NCBI GenBank assembly: GCA_964498585.1
Contig: CAZCHH010000004.1
Span: forward strand, 1-64,000
DNA length: 64,000 bases
Reading direction: 5' to 3'
Source of the DNA: JAAYJM01 sp964498585
GTDB taxonomy: Bacteria > Bacteroidota > Ignavibacteria > Kapaibacteriales > UBA2268
Positions 43,099-52,920 of the stretch are shown in pieces. Made by a program: the position numbers and the translations under genes. Numbering within the stretch: the stretch's first letter is position 1; each line of letters starts with the position of its first letter. The notes under the pieces were generated by a model. It saw only the letters and a list, made by a program, of their open reading frames with translations, was not told where the DNA came from and ran no database searches.

Positions 43099-45156
43099 TT
43101 ACTTATCTATCACATCATTAAAAGGATAGCCCTGAATATAGCTGTCATTTCTTCTTGCGGTTACCTGCCAGCACACTGTAGCATAAGGGACACTTGCTCT
43201 GATTATAAATGAATTTGTTTCCTCGTCATATTCTTCAAATATAACTGCCTGAGGAAAGCTAACAGCATCGATTACTGTTAATTGATAGCTAATGTCACTC
43301 GAAAGATTGATACTTAAGAAATAATCGGGCATAGTAACCGTAGCATATCCAAGTTCATTTGTTTGGACATTTCCCCTGTAAAAATTATATACCTGGTTAG
43401 CTTCAACGGCAGCGTGCTGAATCAGTTTAGTAATATCAGTCGGATGGTCAATAACGAATTTCTTTGCACCCTGAGCTTGAATGTCATTGTTTGATTTAAC
43501 GCTGTTAAAAGTCATATCTGATTCACTCATATCCATACCGCCTTCTACAGTTAAATCACCATCGACAGTAAGATTACCATTTATTTCTGTATTGCTGTTA
43601 ATTGTTGTAGCGCCGCCAATTGTTGCAGGACCTAAGCAGTTTAATGTCCCGGGTGATAAACCATTTAAACCAATCTGGACATCTCCATTCCACTGAGCAT
43701 TATTTCCATAAACATTACCGGAAAAATAATTTGTTCCGTTATGATATGTAGTTCCCTGAAATGTTGTAGTTCCTGGGCTGGTAACAGACCCAGAAAATGT
43801 TGTCCCTAATTGATTTGTAAGTATATTATTGTTCGTTCCGTAATAAACACCATTTTCATCGCTGCTTAATAATTTTTTTTCCTGCCCACCAATATATGCA
43901 CTTACATCAAATTTTCCCAAATAGCTATCTTCTTCTATTTTTACATAATTAGAGCTTCCAGTATTTGAATAAATCAGTTTGTTATGGGATTGCTCAACAA
44001 CTGTACTTTGAGAACCATTGGAAACTCTGTTAGTAACTTTTCCATTTGCTATTTCTTCTGTTTTTTCAGTTGTTTTGGTTCCAGAGCTATTAAATGTTTC
44101 AGTTTTATCTGTTATAATATTGGTTTGTGTATCGTAAGTTTTTGTTTCGCGGTTTCTTAATACATTATTCTTATAAGTTTCAGTAGTAATATTAGTATTA
44201 ATCTCATTATTAATTTCTTCAATTTTAACATTTTTGCCAATTTCATTCCCGTCGCTATCGTAAATATAAGTAGTAGAAATTATTTCTTTCTTATTTACAT
44301 TATCACCTTTGTAATATCTTTTCTCTACTACGGATTTGCCTGTTAAATTTCCGTTTGGACTGTATGATTTTTGGGTTTCAATAATCTGATTATAATTTTT
44401 ATCAGAAGATTCAAAATTTGCAATTCTTTCTTCAATTTTCTCAATAGCTTTGTAAGTATCATCTGAATTAGGTAGCTTACTATATTCAGATTAAGTATGT
44501 GTTGTAACCTGGTATCCAAGAACAGATTCTATATTAATTATTTCTGCAGAATAATGTAATAGTTTAAAATTTTCATCATATAAATACCCTTCTCTGCTAC
44601 CCCAACCAAAATTTTCTGCAAACTTATTACCATTTGGTAATGTAACATAAAATGTTGGCGGAGAAGCGACTTTCATTTCATACCATGTCGTATCATTATT
44701 CATCATCTTAAATGTGCCTTCATTCGGATTGAATACAATTCGTGTAGTGCCGAGTGAATCTTTAAGAACGATAGAATCATTTTCAATCACTCCAGACGAT
44801 TTCTTTGAATACAAAGAATAAGGAACTGAATTTAATTTTATTCGAGCCATTGGAGTGGATTCGCCAACAGTAATTTCAAGCCAGTACTGAGAATCGAAAC
44901 TCAAATTTAAAGGAGTAACAGAACCTAACGTTAGATTTGCAAGCCCATCAATAATATTTACATTGTTGTGTGTCTCTGTCCAAAGAGCAGTTCCGCCAGC
45001 AGCTACATCGAACAGCTTAACTGTAAGATTTGTTTGGGTGTTGAGCAGATTATTCTCATCATCTTGAATGATTCCCTGCCAGCTAATTGTTTGTGGAACT
45101 TGAGAGTAAAGCGTGATAAAAGATAAGAACAAAGCAATTGTCAAAATTCTTTTCAT
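43099..45156 (-). pseudogene. Secreted coiled/adhesin-like protein interrupted by in-frame TAA
   Basis: One frame runs from ATG 45156 to the stop at 43099, with a single TAA at 44491-44493 after VLGYQVTTHT. The part after it (SEYSKLPNSDDTYKAIEKIE and on) stays open for 463 codons and has no start before a TTG at 43920, so it cannot easily be a separate gene. The N-terminus has a signal peptide (MKRILTIALFLSFITLYSQ) and a head domain seen on Bacteroidota surface proteins (PQTISWQGIIQDDENNLLNT). The middle is Lys/Glu/Thr-rich and polar; the C-terminus has glycine-rich repeats and a compact end domain. Nonsense mutation, sequencing error or readthrough are all possible. Confidence 0.75.
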
Positions 45157-45375
45157 ATAATTCCCTTAATTTTTTAATATAATTTTTTATTTTAATATTG
45201 AAAATGTTCTGTTTTTTTTAATGAATTTAAATTAAACAAGTATTAATAAAAACAAAACAATTTTATGTTAAAATTTCACAAAAAGGGATATTTTTACAAA
45301 TTTTAACAAAATTTCTTTGTAATCTTTCATTTATTTTATAATTTTATTTGTGTTTAAATATATTATAAGAATAAA

Positions 45376-47200
45376 ATGATTTTAAAATGCAATTTTGGAT
45401 ATGAACAAATAAAAGTATATAAATCTTATAGGAATATTATTAGGATAATCTTTTATGCTATATTATTTTGCACTAATAATGTATTTTCACAATCATATAT
45501 TGATAGTTTGCTAAAGATTTCCGAATCGAAAGATATTAACACAAAAGCCATAACATTAGCAAAACTTTCTGAAAAACTTTCTGAAGCCGGCGATTTGAGA
45601 AGTTTGGAATATGCTCAACAATCTTATGCTTTTATTGAACAAATAAAGGACAACAACTCAATCGCTTTTATTTATAAAGCGATGGGATTGGGTTACGATT
45701 TGAAAGGATACTATTCTGCTGCTTTGAATTATTACCTTAAAGCTCAAACTATTTTTTTTAAGGAAAATAATTTTAAAGAATTACTTATTACTCTAAATAA
45801 TGTTGCTATAATTTATATTAATCAGGGAAATTTAATCAAAGCTAATGAATACTATCTTAAAGAATTGGAATTTGCCGAGAAATTAAAGGATTCTTTGTCT
45901 ATTGCCGTTAGTTATAGTAATTTAGCTCAAATCCAGTATCAATTGAATAATTTGGAAAAAGCATATAAATACTTAAACAATTCCTTGGAAATCTGCAAAA
46001 AGAAAAATGATTATTTTGGTATAGGACTGAATTATAATAATTTAGCTGAAATGGAGTATCATCAGAAAAATTTAAAGAAATCTGAAGAATATATTTTAAA
46101 TACAATTAAAAATCAGGAAAAAGCCGGTAACAAATTTGGTATGTCTTGTGCTTACAGATTTTTAAGTAAAATCCTTATAGAAAAAAAAGATTATAACGGA
46201 GCAAAATTTAACTTGGAAAAAGCTCTCAGCATTTTAGAAACTACCGGTAATAAATTTGAAATAGCACGTACTTTAGCTGCATTAGGCGAGTACTATTCCG
46301 AAATTAATGACAACAAAACTTCAATAGAATATTTTAAAAAAAGCAATTAAAATTAGTGAAGATGATAATTTTATTTTATCTCAAGTCGATTACTACCAAG
46401 TTCTTTCTAAAGTATATTCAAAAATAGGAGACTATAAACAATCTTTAGAATATTACGAAAAGCATACTGAACTTAAAGATAGTATTTTCAAAAAAGAACA
46501 AACAGACAAAATTGCTGAATTAAACATTATTTTCGAAAATGAAAAGAAAGAACAGGAAATCAAAAGTTTAAAGCAGGAAAAAGAAATAAAAGATGCTCAA
46601 ATTCTGTTCTTTATTATTATTACTATAATTATTGTCGCTTCCCTTTTCTTTATTACAATTCTTTTTATTAAAAGAAATATAGCATACAAGGCACTCTTAA
46701 AAAAGAACTTAGAAATTTCCAACAAAGAAGATGAGTTGAAAAAGTTGAAAGCTAATGCCAATATTATTGATGAAAAACCAATAACTGAAATAAAAGAAGA
46801 ATTTATTTCCAGTAAAGCACCTGAATTTCAATCTCAGGAATTACTGAACCATCTGAATGATGCATTAGATAATAAGAAAGTTTATTTAGATAACAAACTG
46901 ACAATCGATTCACTCGCTGATATGCTTTATACAAACCGAACTTACCTTTCTAAACTCATTAATGACGTTTATGGCAAAAACTTCAATAATTTCATAAATG
47001 AATACCGAGTAAGTGAAGCTATTAATATAATTAAAGATGGTAGCTTCGATAACCTAACTCTCGAAGCAATTGCTTCAAAATGCGGTTTCAACAATAAAAC
47101 TACTTTCAATACATTTTTCAAAAAAATCACTGGCATTACCCCTTCGTTTTTCAGAAAAAATATTAATGAAATTGAAATAAACAAAGAAAACGCTGCCTGA
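45376..47200 (+). pseudogene. TPR-transmembrane-AraC regulator with a frameshift
   Basis: The first 325 codons give a signal/anchor segment (IIRIIFYAILFCTNNVFS) and six or more TPR units (NNLAEMEYHQKNLKKSEEYI). They end at a stop 15 bp after a run of seven A (about 46334-46340). With six A the frame continues: KAIKISEDDNFILSQVDYYQ, more TPR, a coiled coil, a membrane helix (FFIIITIIIVASLFFITILF) and an AraC-type DNA-binding domain (TIDSLADMLYTNRTYLSKLI, IASKCGFNNKTTFNTFFKKI). The intact product is ~607 residues, the usual Bacteroidota layout linking an outer TPR sensor to an inner AraC domain. A sequencing indel is likely; phase variation is possible. Confidence 0.8.
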
Positions 47201-47367
47201 AGAGAGTAGATAAAATTCTTGATTACTTCAGCTATCGGCTATCAGCTGTCGGTCATTTCTCTTCTTACAAACCTGAATTAACTTTTACAAATTCAAATTA
47301 TAATAATCGCAAAGTATCAGGAAATTTTAAAAATCTAAAGAAAATTTTTGAAAAGTTTCTTTTGAAC

Positions 47368-47669
47368 GTTTTGTATTCTTTCGCAAACGTTTTCCGTTCT
47401 TTCGCAGACGTTTTCCGTTCTTTCGCAGACGTTTTGTATTCTTTCGCAGACGTTTTCCGTTCTTTCGCAGACGTTTTGTATTCTTTCGCAGACGTTTTGT
47501 ATTCTTTCGCAGACNNNNNNNNNNNNNNNNNNNNNNNNNNNNNNNNNNNNNNNNNNNNNNNNNNNNNNNNNNNNNNNNNNNNNNNNNNNNNNNNNNNNNN
47601 NNNNNNNNNNNNNNTTCTTTCGCAGACGTTTTGTATTCTTTCGCAGACGTTTTGTATTCTTTCGCAGAC
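47368..47669. repeat. 21-bp minisatellite spanning an assembly gap
   Basis: Seven copies of a 21-bp unit before the gap and at least two and a half after. Two unit types alternate: GTTTTGTATTCTTTCGCAGA C and GTTTTCCGTTCTTTCGCAGA C. The period is exactly seven codons, so all frames stay open on both strands (for example SAKEYKT repeats), but there is no credible start or flanking gene. It lies between the AraC hybrid and the ABC exporter. A variable-number tandem repeat, probably non-coding. Confidence 0.85.
47515..47614. other. Assembly gap (100 N)
   Basis: Exactly 100 N inside the 21-bp repeat; the real copy number is unknown. Confidence 0.99.
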
Positions 47670-47736
47670 ATTTTTTCTTACTTTTTCTTAATAAATGTCA
47701 TTGTAGGTTTATTGATTTTATTACTAATTACTAAAA

Positions 47737-49488
47737 TTAATTCATCATATTAATTTCTTCTTCAATTCTTTGGCTTTCATAAATCTCGAAATATTTTCCT
47801 TTCTTTTCTATTAACTGCCCGTTTGTTCCCATTTCTAAAATTTCACCATTTTCTAAATAAATAATATTATCAGAATTAATAATCGAAGAAATACGATGAG
47901 AAATGATTATTGTGGTGCGACATTTTATTTCACTTTTCAACTCAAATAAAATTTTCTTTTCTGTTTCTGTATCAACAGCAGAAAGTCCATCGTCGATAAT
48001 TAGAATAGGAGCATCTTTAAGTAAAGCTCTCGCTATTGCTAATCTTTGCTTTTGACCTCCTGAAAGGGTTATTCCTCTTTCACCAAGCAAAGTATCGAAT
48101 TTATTTGGGAAACTGTTAATTTCATCGAGTAAATGCGCTGTTTGGCACGCTTCCCTAATTTCTTCAATGCTTGCATTAGCTCTGGCAAATCTTAAATTTT
48201 CGGTAATTGTAGCTGAAAAAAGGAATGGCTCTTGCTGGACAAAAGCAATAGCTTGTCGTAACTGCCTTAATGGATAATCAAATATATTTTTCCCATCTAT
48301 AAGAATTTCTCCGTTACTTGCTTCGTATAATCGTTGCAAGAGCATAACTATAGAGCTTTTTCCGCTTGCTACTTTACCGATTATACCTAAACTATCTCCT
48401 TGATTTACTCTAAAATTAATATTTTTTAAAACATAATTATCATCAGAATTATATTTTAGCCAGACATCATTAAACTGAATATTCCCAATAATAGAGCTTT
48501 CGGAATATTGAGTTATACTGTTTTCTTTTTTTTCGTTAAAAACTAATTCCAAACGTGCCGCCGAAGCTGCTGCTCTTTGAATAATACCAGTAATCCAACC
48601 AATAGCAGCAATAGGCCATATAAGAAGATTTATATAAATGAAAAATTGAGTTAGTTCGCCAAGAGTAGCTGACCCTTTTATCACCTGGTGCCCCCCATAA
48701 GCAAGAATAATTATTTGGGAAAAACCAACGAGAACAAGAAATAAAGGCATTATGACTGAAAAAATTCTGGCATAACGCAGATTTTTCTTGAAATAGAACT
48801 TACTTTCATCTAAAAAAACTTTACTTTCTGATTTTTCTCTGTTAAATGATTTTATTATTCTTATCCCTGAAAATGCTTCCTGAGCCACTGTGGAAAGGAC
48901 TGAGAATTGTTGCTGCACATCTTTAAAAGCAAAATGAATTTTTCTGCCGACAAAATATGTTAGAATTGATATAACCGGTAATGGAATTAATGCAAGGACT
49001 GTTAAGTTTACATTTATTGATAAAAGGAAATAAAGTGAGAAAACAAAAGTAGTTAATGTATTTGCAGTGTACATTATTGCAGGACCAAGAAATTCACGTG
49101 TCGCAGCTATATCATTTGTTGAATATGAAAGAATAGTACCAGTAGAATTTTTATTGAAATATTGCATCGGCATATTAGCTATTAGCTTAAAAAAATCAAC
49201 CCGCATATCGTATTCGATTTTTCTCGAAGTAACAATTATTGTTTTCCGCGTTAAAAACATAAAAAATCCGCTAAAAGCTGTTAAAGTAAGCATTAATAAA
49301 ATGTCTTTGAAGATTAAATCAAAATTATATGTGAGTGAAGTAATATCATCAATAGCAATTCCTACCACACGGGGCAAAGATGTAGAGCATATATTCGATA
49401 TTGTAACAAAAATAAATCCTAAAATTAGAATGGATTTGTATTTCTTTATATAAGGAAGAAGTATTTTTAAGGATTTCATTTTTGACAA
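47737..49488 (-). CDS. ABC exporter, permease-ATPase half-transporter
   Basis: 583 residues, MsbA/MdlB-like. The N-terminal ~320 residues hold six membrane helices. The ATPase domain has Walker A IIGKVASGKSS (near 367), Q-loop FVQQEPFLF, signature TLSGGQKQRLAIARALL, Walker B ILIIDDGLSAVD (an Asp-Asp pair instead of the usual DE) and the H-loop IIISHR. In most exporters the second acidic residue is the catalytic Glu; here it is Asp, so one site may be weak, as in heterodimeric exporters. No partner half-gene is adjacent. Substrate unknown. Confidence 0.9.
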   Translation of the reverse strand: MSKMKSLKILLPYIKKYKSILILGFIFVTISNICSTSLPRVVGIAIDDITSLTYNFDLIFKDILLMLTLTAFSGFFMFLTRKTIIVTSRKIEYDMRVDFFKLIANMPMQYFNKNSTGTILSYSTNDIAATREFLGPAIMYTANTLTTFVFSLYFLLSINVNLTVLALIPLPVISILTYFVGRKIHFAFKDVQQQFSVLSTVAQEAFSGIRIIKSFNREKSESKVFLDESKFYFKKNLRYARIFSVIMPLFLVLVGFSQIIILAYGGHQVIKGSATLGELTQFFIYINLLIWPIAAIGWITGIIQRAAASAARLELVFNEKKENSITQYSESSIIGNIQFNDVWLKYNSDDNYVLKNINFRVNQGDSLGIIGKVASGKSSIVMLLQRLYEASNGEILIDGKNIFDYPLRQLRQAIAFVQQEPFLFSATITENLRFARANASIEEIREACQTAHLLDEINSFPNKFDTLLGERGITLSGGQKQRLAIARALLKDAPILIIDDGLSAVDTETEKKILFELKSEIKCRTTIIISHRISSIINSDNIIYLENGEILEMGTNGQLIEKKGKYFEIYESQRIEEEINMMN

Positions 49489-49587
49489 TAATTTAGTGAT
49501 TTGTTAGTTTGCTGTAGCAATATAATGAATATAAAGCAATTTCAAGCATTTTTAAATACAGATTTGCAATATTTTAATATATTCTAA

Positions 49588-49620
49588 AGTCATCTGATGG
49601 CTACTAGCTATCCGATGACT
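49588..49620. repeat. Hairpin of the AGTCAT...ATGACT family
   Basis: AAGTCATCTGATGGCT / AGCTATCCGATGACTT pairs at 14 of 16 positions around an ACT-type loop, between the ABC exporter and ispD. Confidence 0.6.
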
Positions 49621-49694
49621 TCTGTTTGTAAATGAAATCATTATAATAAAGGTTTTCATTTATCGTGAGTGGCGAAATGGCATAGAACTCTATT

Positions 49695-50369
49695 TTAAAT
49701 AAACATTTTCCCTATTTCTAAATCCAAAGGAGTGGTTATTTTTATGTTTTGTTCTTCGCCCTCAATTACTTTTACTTTATAACCAGCTTGTTCAACAATA
49801 TAGCTGTCATCAGTTGCAATAGCATCATTGCTGATCTTTTGATATGAATCAAAAATAATCTCTTTTTTAAACACCTGAGGAGTTTGAACTAATACTAATG
49901 AATTTCTGTCAACAGTAGTTTCAATAATATTATTTTGAACAATTTTTTTTACTGTATCTTTTGGCTTAATTCCCGGAATTACAGCAGCAAACTCAATCGC
50001 ATTTTTTATTAGGTCATTTAATAAATTTTGAGAAGCAAAGCAGCGGACGGCATCGTGAATTAAAATATAATCTGAATTTCTAGCTATTTCTGTGTTTAAA
50101 GCATTAAAAACGGAATTATGACGCTGGTCGCCACCTTTTAGAATAGAATGAATTTTCTTGAAATCATATTTTTTTAAAATTTCCTTAAAATGAAAAATCC
50201 AATCTTTATTCATAGCAATAATAATTGAATTTATATTTTCATTTTGCTCAAAAATGGAAATAGTGCGAATTATTATCGGAATACCGTTTAATTCGATAAA
50301 CTGTTTAGGGAGTTCAGAATTGAATCTTTTTCCAACTCCGCCGGCAACTATTATTGCAACACAATTCAT
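49695..50369 (-). CDS. ispD: 2-C-methyl-D-erythritol 4-phosphate cytidylyltransferase
   Basis: 224 residues. The nucleotidyltransferase start IIVAGGVGKRFNSELPKQF binds CTP, ILIHDAVRCFA and TVDRNSLVLVQTPQVFK are family blocks, and ATDDSYIVEQAG closes the active site. It makes CDP-methylerythritol in the MEP isoprenoid pathway. Its ATG directly follows the stop of the deaminase gene with no gap, so they are co-transcribed. IspD rather than a CDP-ribitol enzyme is the simplest reading; TarI-like activity cannot be excluded by eye. Confidence 0.9.
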   Translation of the reverse strand: MNCVAIIVAGGVGKRFNSELPKQFIELNGIPIIIRTISIFEQNENINSIIIAMNKDWIFHFKEILKKYDFKKIHSILKGGDQRHNSVFNALNTEIARNSDYILIHDAVRCFASQNLLNDLIKNAIEFAAVIPGIKPKDTVKKIVQNNIIETTVDRNSLVLVQTPQVFKKEIIFDSYQKISNDAIATDDSYIVEQAGYKVKVIEGEEQNIKITTPLDLEIGKMFI

Positions 50370-50903
50370 TTATTGCTTCATTTCAGAATTATAAACAATA
50401 CCATTCATATAAATCTGCGGTGTCACAAGATTACAGTCCACACTTCGTAAATTCACACCGGCTTCGCAAAACATATCTGTAGTGCGCTTATGGGATTCGA
50501 CCCACTGCCCGTTAGTATTTGCATCGTAAAAATCCTGTCCGTTTTTATGATAAATTACTTCTGAAATACCAGTTTGAATTATTCCTCTGGCGCAATCGCA
50601 GCAAGGCAGCCAGGGGACATATAGTTTGCATCCTTTTAAAGTAGTTCCGCGGCGGGCAGCATTATAAATTGCATTTCTTTCTGCATGCTCAATCCAAAAA
50701 TACTTTTCACCTTTTTCGCGTGAAAGTCGCTTTCCTGCTTCATCTTTTTCGATAAAACGTGGAAGGGAATTGTAGCCGGTTGCTACAAGCACATTGTCAC
50801 TGTCCACAATAACAGAACCAACGTGAGTGTGTTCGTCTCGGCTTCTCATTCCTACGAGATAGCACATCGTAATGTATAATTCGTCCCAACTCGGTCTTTT
50901 CAT
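50370..50903 (-). CDS. Deoxycytidylate deaminase-like protein
   Basis: 177 residues. The zinc site is HAERNAIYNAARRG with the catalytic His/Glu, and LPCCDCARGIIQTG with the paired cysteines (PCxxC variant PCCDC). The N-terminus (DELYITMCYLVGMRSRDEHT) and GYNSLPRF follow the dCMP deaminase/ComEB pattern, so it likely converts dCMP to dUMP for dTMP synthesis. Directly followed by ispD. Confidence 0.85.
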   Translation of the reverse strand: MKRPSWDELYITMCYLVGMRSRDEHTHVGSVIVDSDNVLVATGYNSLPRFIEKDEAGKRLSREKGEKYFWIEHAERNAIYNAARRGTTLKGCKLYVPWLPCCDCARGIIQTGISEVIYHKNGQDFYDANTNGQWVESHKRTTDMFCEAGVNLRSVDCNLVTPQIYMNGIVYNSEMKQ

Positions 50904-50946
50904 AGCTTTTTCCTTATTTTCAATTATTTATTATAAATTGTTCTAG

Positions 50947-51185
50947 AAATTGTCATTCCGATACGAAGTGAGGAATCTCACAAGCCATTGCTAGTGTAGT
51001 AACTCGTTAAATGACTTATTGTACTAAGCAATTCCTCAATAAATTACCAATGACATTTTTTCTTGTCATTCTGGCGTATGCCAGAATCTATCTTGGTTTT
51101 GATCATTTGTCATATAAAATGTTAATGACTAATTTCTTGAAAAACTTTTTTAAGATGGATTCTGACATTCGTCAGAATGACAAAT
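50947..51185. repeat. Two dispersed elements: GTCATTCCGA and GTCATTCTGGC types
   Basis: A single GTCATTCCGATACGAAGTGA GGAATCTCACAAG arm is followed at 51060-51183 by a full inverted repeat whose ends are TTGTCATTCTGGCGTATGCC AGAATC and GATTCTGACATTCGTCAGAA TGACAA around a ~70-bp loop. The short hairpin after leuS (22511-22540) is a minimal form of the second type. Confidence 0.7.
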
Positions 51186-51259
51186 TTGTTTATGTAAAGT
51201 CTATTAAAGAATTTTATTCCTATAGTGATAGAATAAAAATATCTAAAAACGCCTAAAAT

Positions 51260-52495
51260 TTACCCCTCGTAATATGCTTTCAAGGCATCAGGAAATGGCG
51301 AAAGGACACGCTCTAAAACTCCCTGCATATATGAAATAATTATTCCGTAATTAGTAATTGGAACGTTTGCTTCGCCAGCTCTTCTCATTCGGGATAGTTT
51401 TTCATTGCGGGTAATCATACAGCCGCCGCAGTGGATAATCAATTTGTAATCATCAAGATTATCCGGATAGTCTCTTCCGGCGTATATATCTATTTTAGCA
51501 TCAAAACCGAGATGTTTCTTTAGCCAGCGTGGTATTTTCACTCTTCCGATATCATCTTCATTTGGATGGTGGCTACAAGCTTCAGCAATTAATATTTTAT
51601 CATTTTCAGTAATTTTATCCAACCTCCTGACAGCCCTGACCTCTTCAATCAAATCGCCTTTAAATCGGGAAAAGACTATTGAAAAAGTAGTACAATTTAC
51701 GTTTTCTGGAGTGCCAGCAACCATTTTGTCAACAACTTGTGAATCGCAGATTACTAAATCAACTTTTTCTTTGAACCTATCAAGAATAGCAGGGTATTCT
51801 GTTTCCTGAACTACAATAGCAGCGGCATTACTGTCTAAGACATCTCTCAATACCTGCACCTGAGGAAGAATGATTCTTCCTTTTGGCGCTTCGTTATCAA
51901 TTGGAATAATAAGCACAATTAATTCATCTTTTTTGATAACATCAGAAATTAAAGGCGGCTGATTGCTGAAGCTTGCCGGTAAAATATCTAAAATTGCCTG
52001 TTTTATTACTTGAATATACTTTTCGCGCATATCCTTGTCAATGCTTGAAGAAAGAATAACTTTTTTGTTTAGCTCTTTAATTTTATTCAAAAAAGAATCT
52101 AGAATCTGAGTCGTATCAATTTTATTTATAATAATAATTGTAGGTATCTTTTTACTTTTCAATTCGTTAAAAATATTCTCCTCATAATCATTCCAAACAT
52201 TTGGTTCAAGAATAAGTATTGCAATATCGCTTCTATCAATTACTTTAATAGTTTTTGCAATTCGTTTTTCGGAAAGTTCGGAAAGGTCATCAATTCCGGC
52301 TGTATCAAGAAAAGTTACAGGACCGACTGGTAGCAGTTCCATTGCCTTTTCGACTATGTCGGTTGTAGTGCCGGGTATATGTGAAGTAACGGCAACGTCT
52401 TGGTTGGCTATCATATTCAAAAAACTGGATTTACCAACGTTTGTGCGTCCAAATATGCCTATTTGCAATCGTAGTGATTTTGGTGTTGATTCCAT
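51260..52495 (-). CDS. hydF: [FeFe]-hydrogenase maturation GTPase
   Basis: 411 residues. N-terminal GTPase with GRTNVGKSS at 16-24, GTTTDIVEK, DTAGIDD and NKID. A dimerisation domain lies in the middle. The C-terminal cluster-binding domain has EACSHHPNEDD (Cys-x-His) and IIHCGGC, together the CxH...HCxxC motif that holds the [4Fe-4S] cluster. HydF carries the diiron precursor and inserts it into apo-HydA with HydE and HydG. None of these partners is within the window, though the family predicts them elsewhere. A TATTTTTG box lies 47 bp upstream. Confidence 0.93.
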   Translation of the reverse strand: MESTPKSLRLQIGIFGRTNVGKSSFLNMIANQDVAVTSHIPGTTTDIVEKAMELLPVGPVTFLDTAGIDDLSELSEKRIAKTIKVIDRSDIAILILEPNVWNDYEENIFNELKSKKIPTIIIINKIDTTQILDSFLNKIKELNKKVILSSSIDKDMREKYIQVIKQAILDILPASFSNQPPLISDVIKKDELIVLIIPIDNEAPKGRIILPQVQVLRDVLDSNAAAIVVQETEYPAILDRFKEKVDLVICDSQVVDKMVAGTPENVNCTTFSIVFSRFKGDLIEEVRAVRRLDKITENDKILIAEACSHHPNEDDIGRVKIPRWLKKHLGFDAKIDIYAGRDYPDNLDDYKLIIHCGGCMITRNEKLSRMRRAGEANVPITNYGIIISYMQGVLERVLSPFPDALKAYYEG

Positions 52496-52920
52496 ATATT
52501 TTTAGTAAATTGTTATCAAATAAACCAATTTTAATTATTAACAAAAATAAGAAAAATAGTTATGATTTTATATGTATTTTTAAACGATACAGAGTGTATG
52601 AATATTTTATATTTACGTTTTTTAAGATTAAACAATGTTGTAAGATGTGGAATAATTTTATAAGTTTGTATAAGTTTGAAGTAGCTTTGTAAAGAAAAGA
52701 TTTGAAAAATTTTAATATGAACCTGGCAATGAAGATTTAATGTAATAAGTTAATTAAGAAAACTAATTACATATCACTATTTACAACAAATTCTGACTAA
52801 GATAAATAAATCAATAAATATTTATTTTTGCTCAAATATTACTCATTTATAGCGACACTAAGTTTATTTCCAATTAAGTAATAAATAAGCTTGTTTTAAA
52901 AATAATTGATATTATGACCA
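52496..52920. other. Intergenic region between hydF and restriction gene
   Basis: 425 bp, very AT-rich, between divergent genes. A TATTTTTG motif at 52542-52549 (minus) fits the hydF -7 box; a plus-strand TATTTTTG at 52823-52830 could serve the restriction gene with a ~90-bp leader. No other structure seen. Confidence 0.45.

Noticed and set aside
47368..47669. CRISPR array
   Set aside because: Units are contiguous 21-bp repeats without unique spacers, and no cas genes are present.
47327..47691. Reading frames on both strands through the 21-bp repeat (SAKEYKT and SFADVLY repeats)
   Set aside because: The 21-bp period keeps all frames open by chance; the frames have no convincing start, domain or flanking coding sequence.
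51011..51256. 81-codon frame downstream of the deaminase region
   Set aside because: It overlaps the GTCATTCTGGC inverted repeat almost entirely; coding potential comes from the element.
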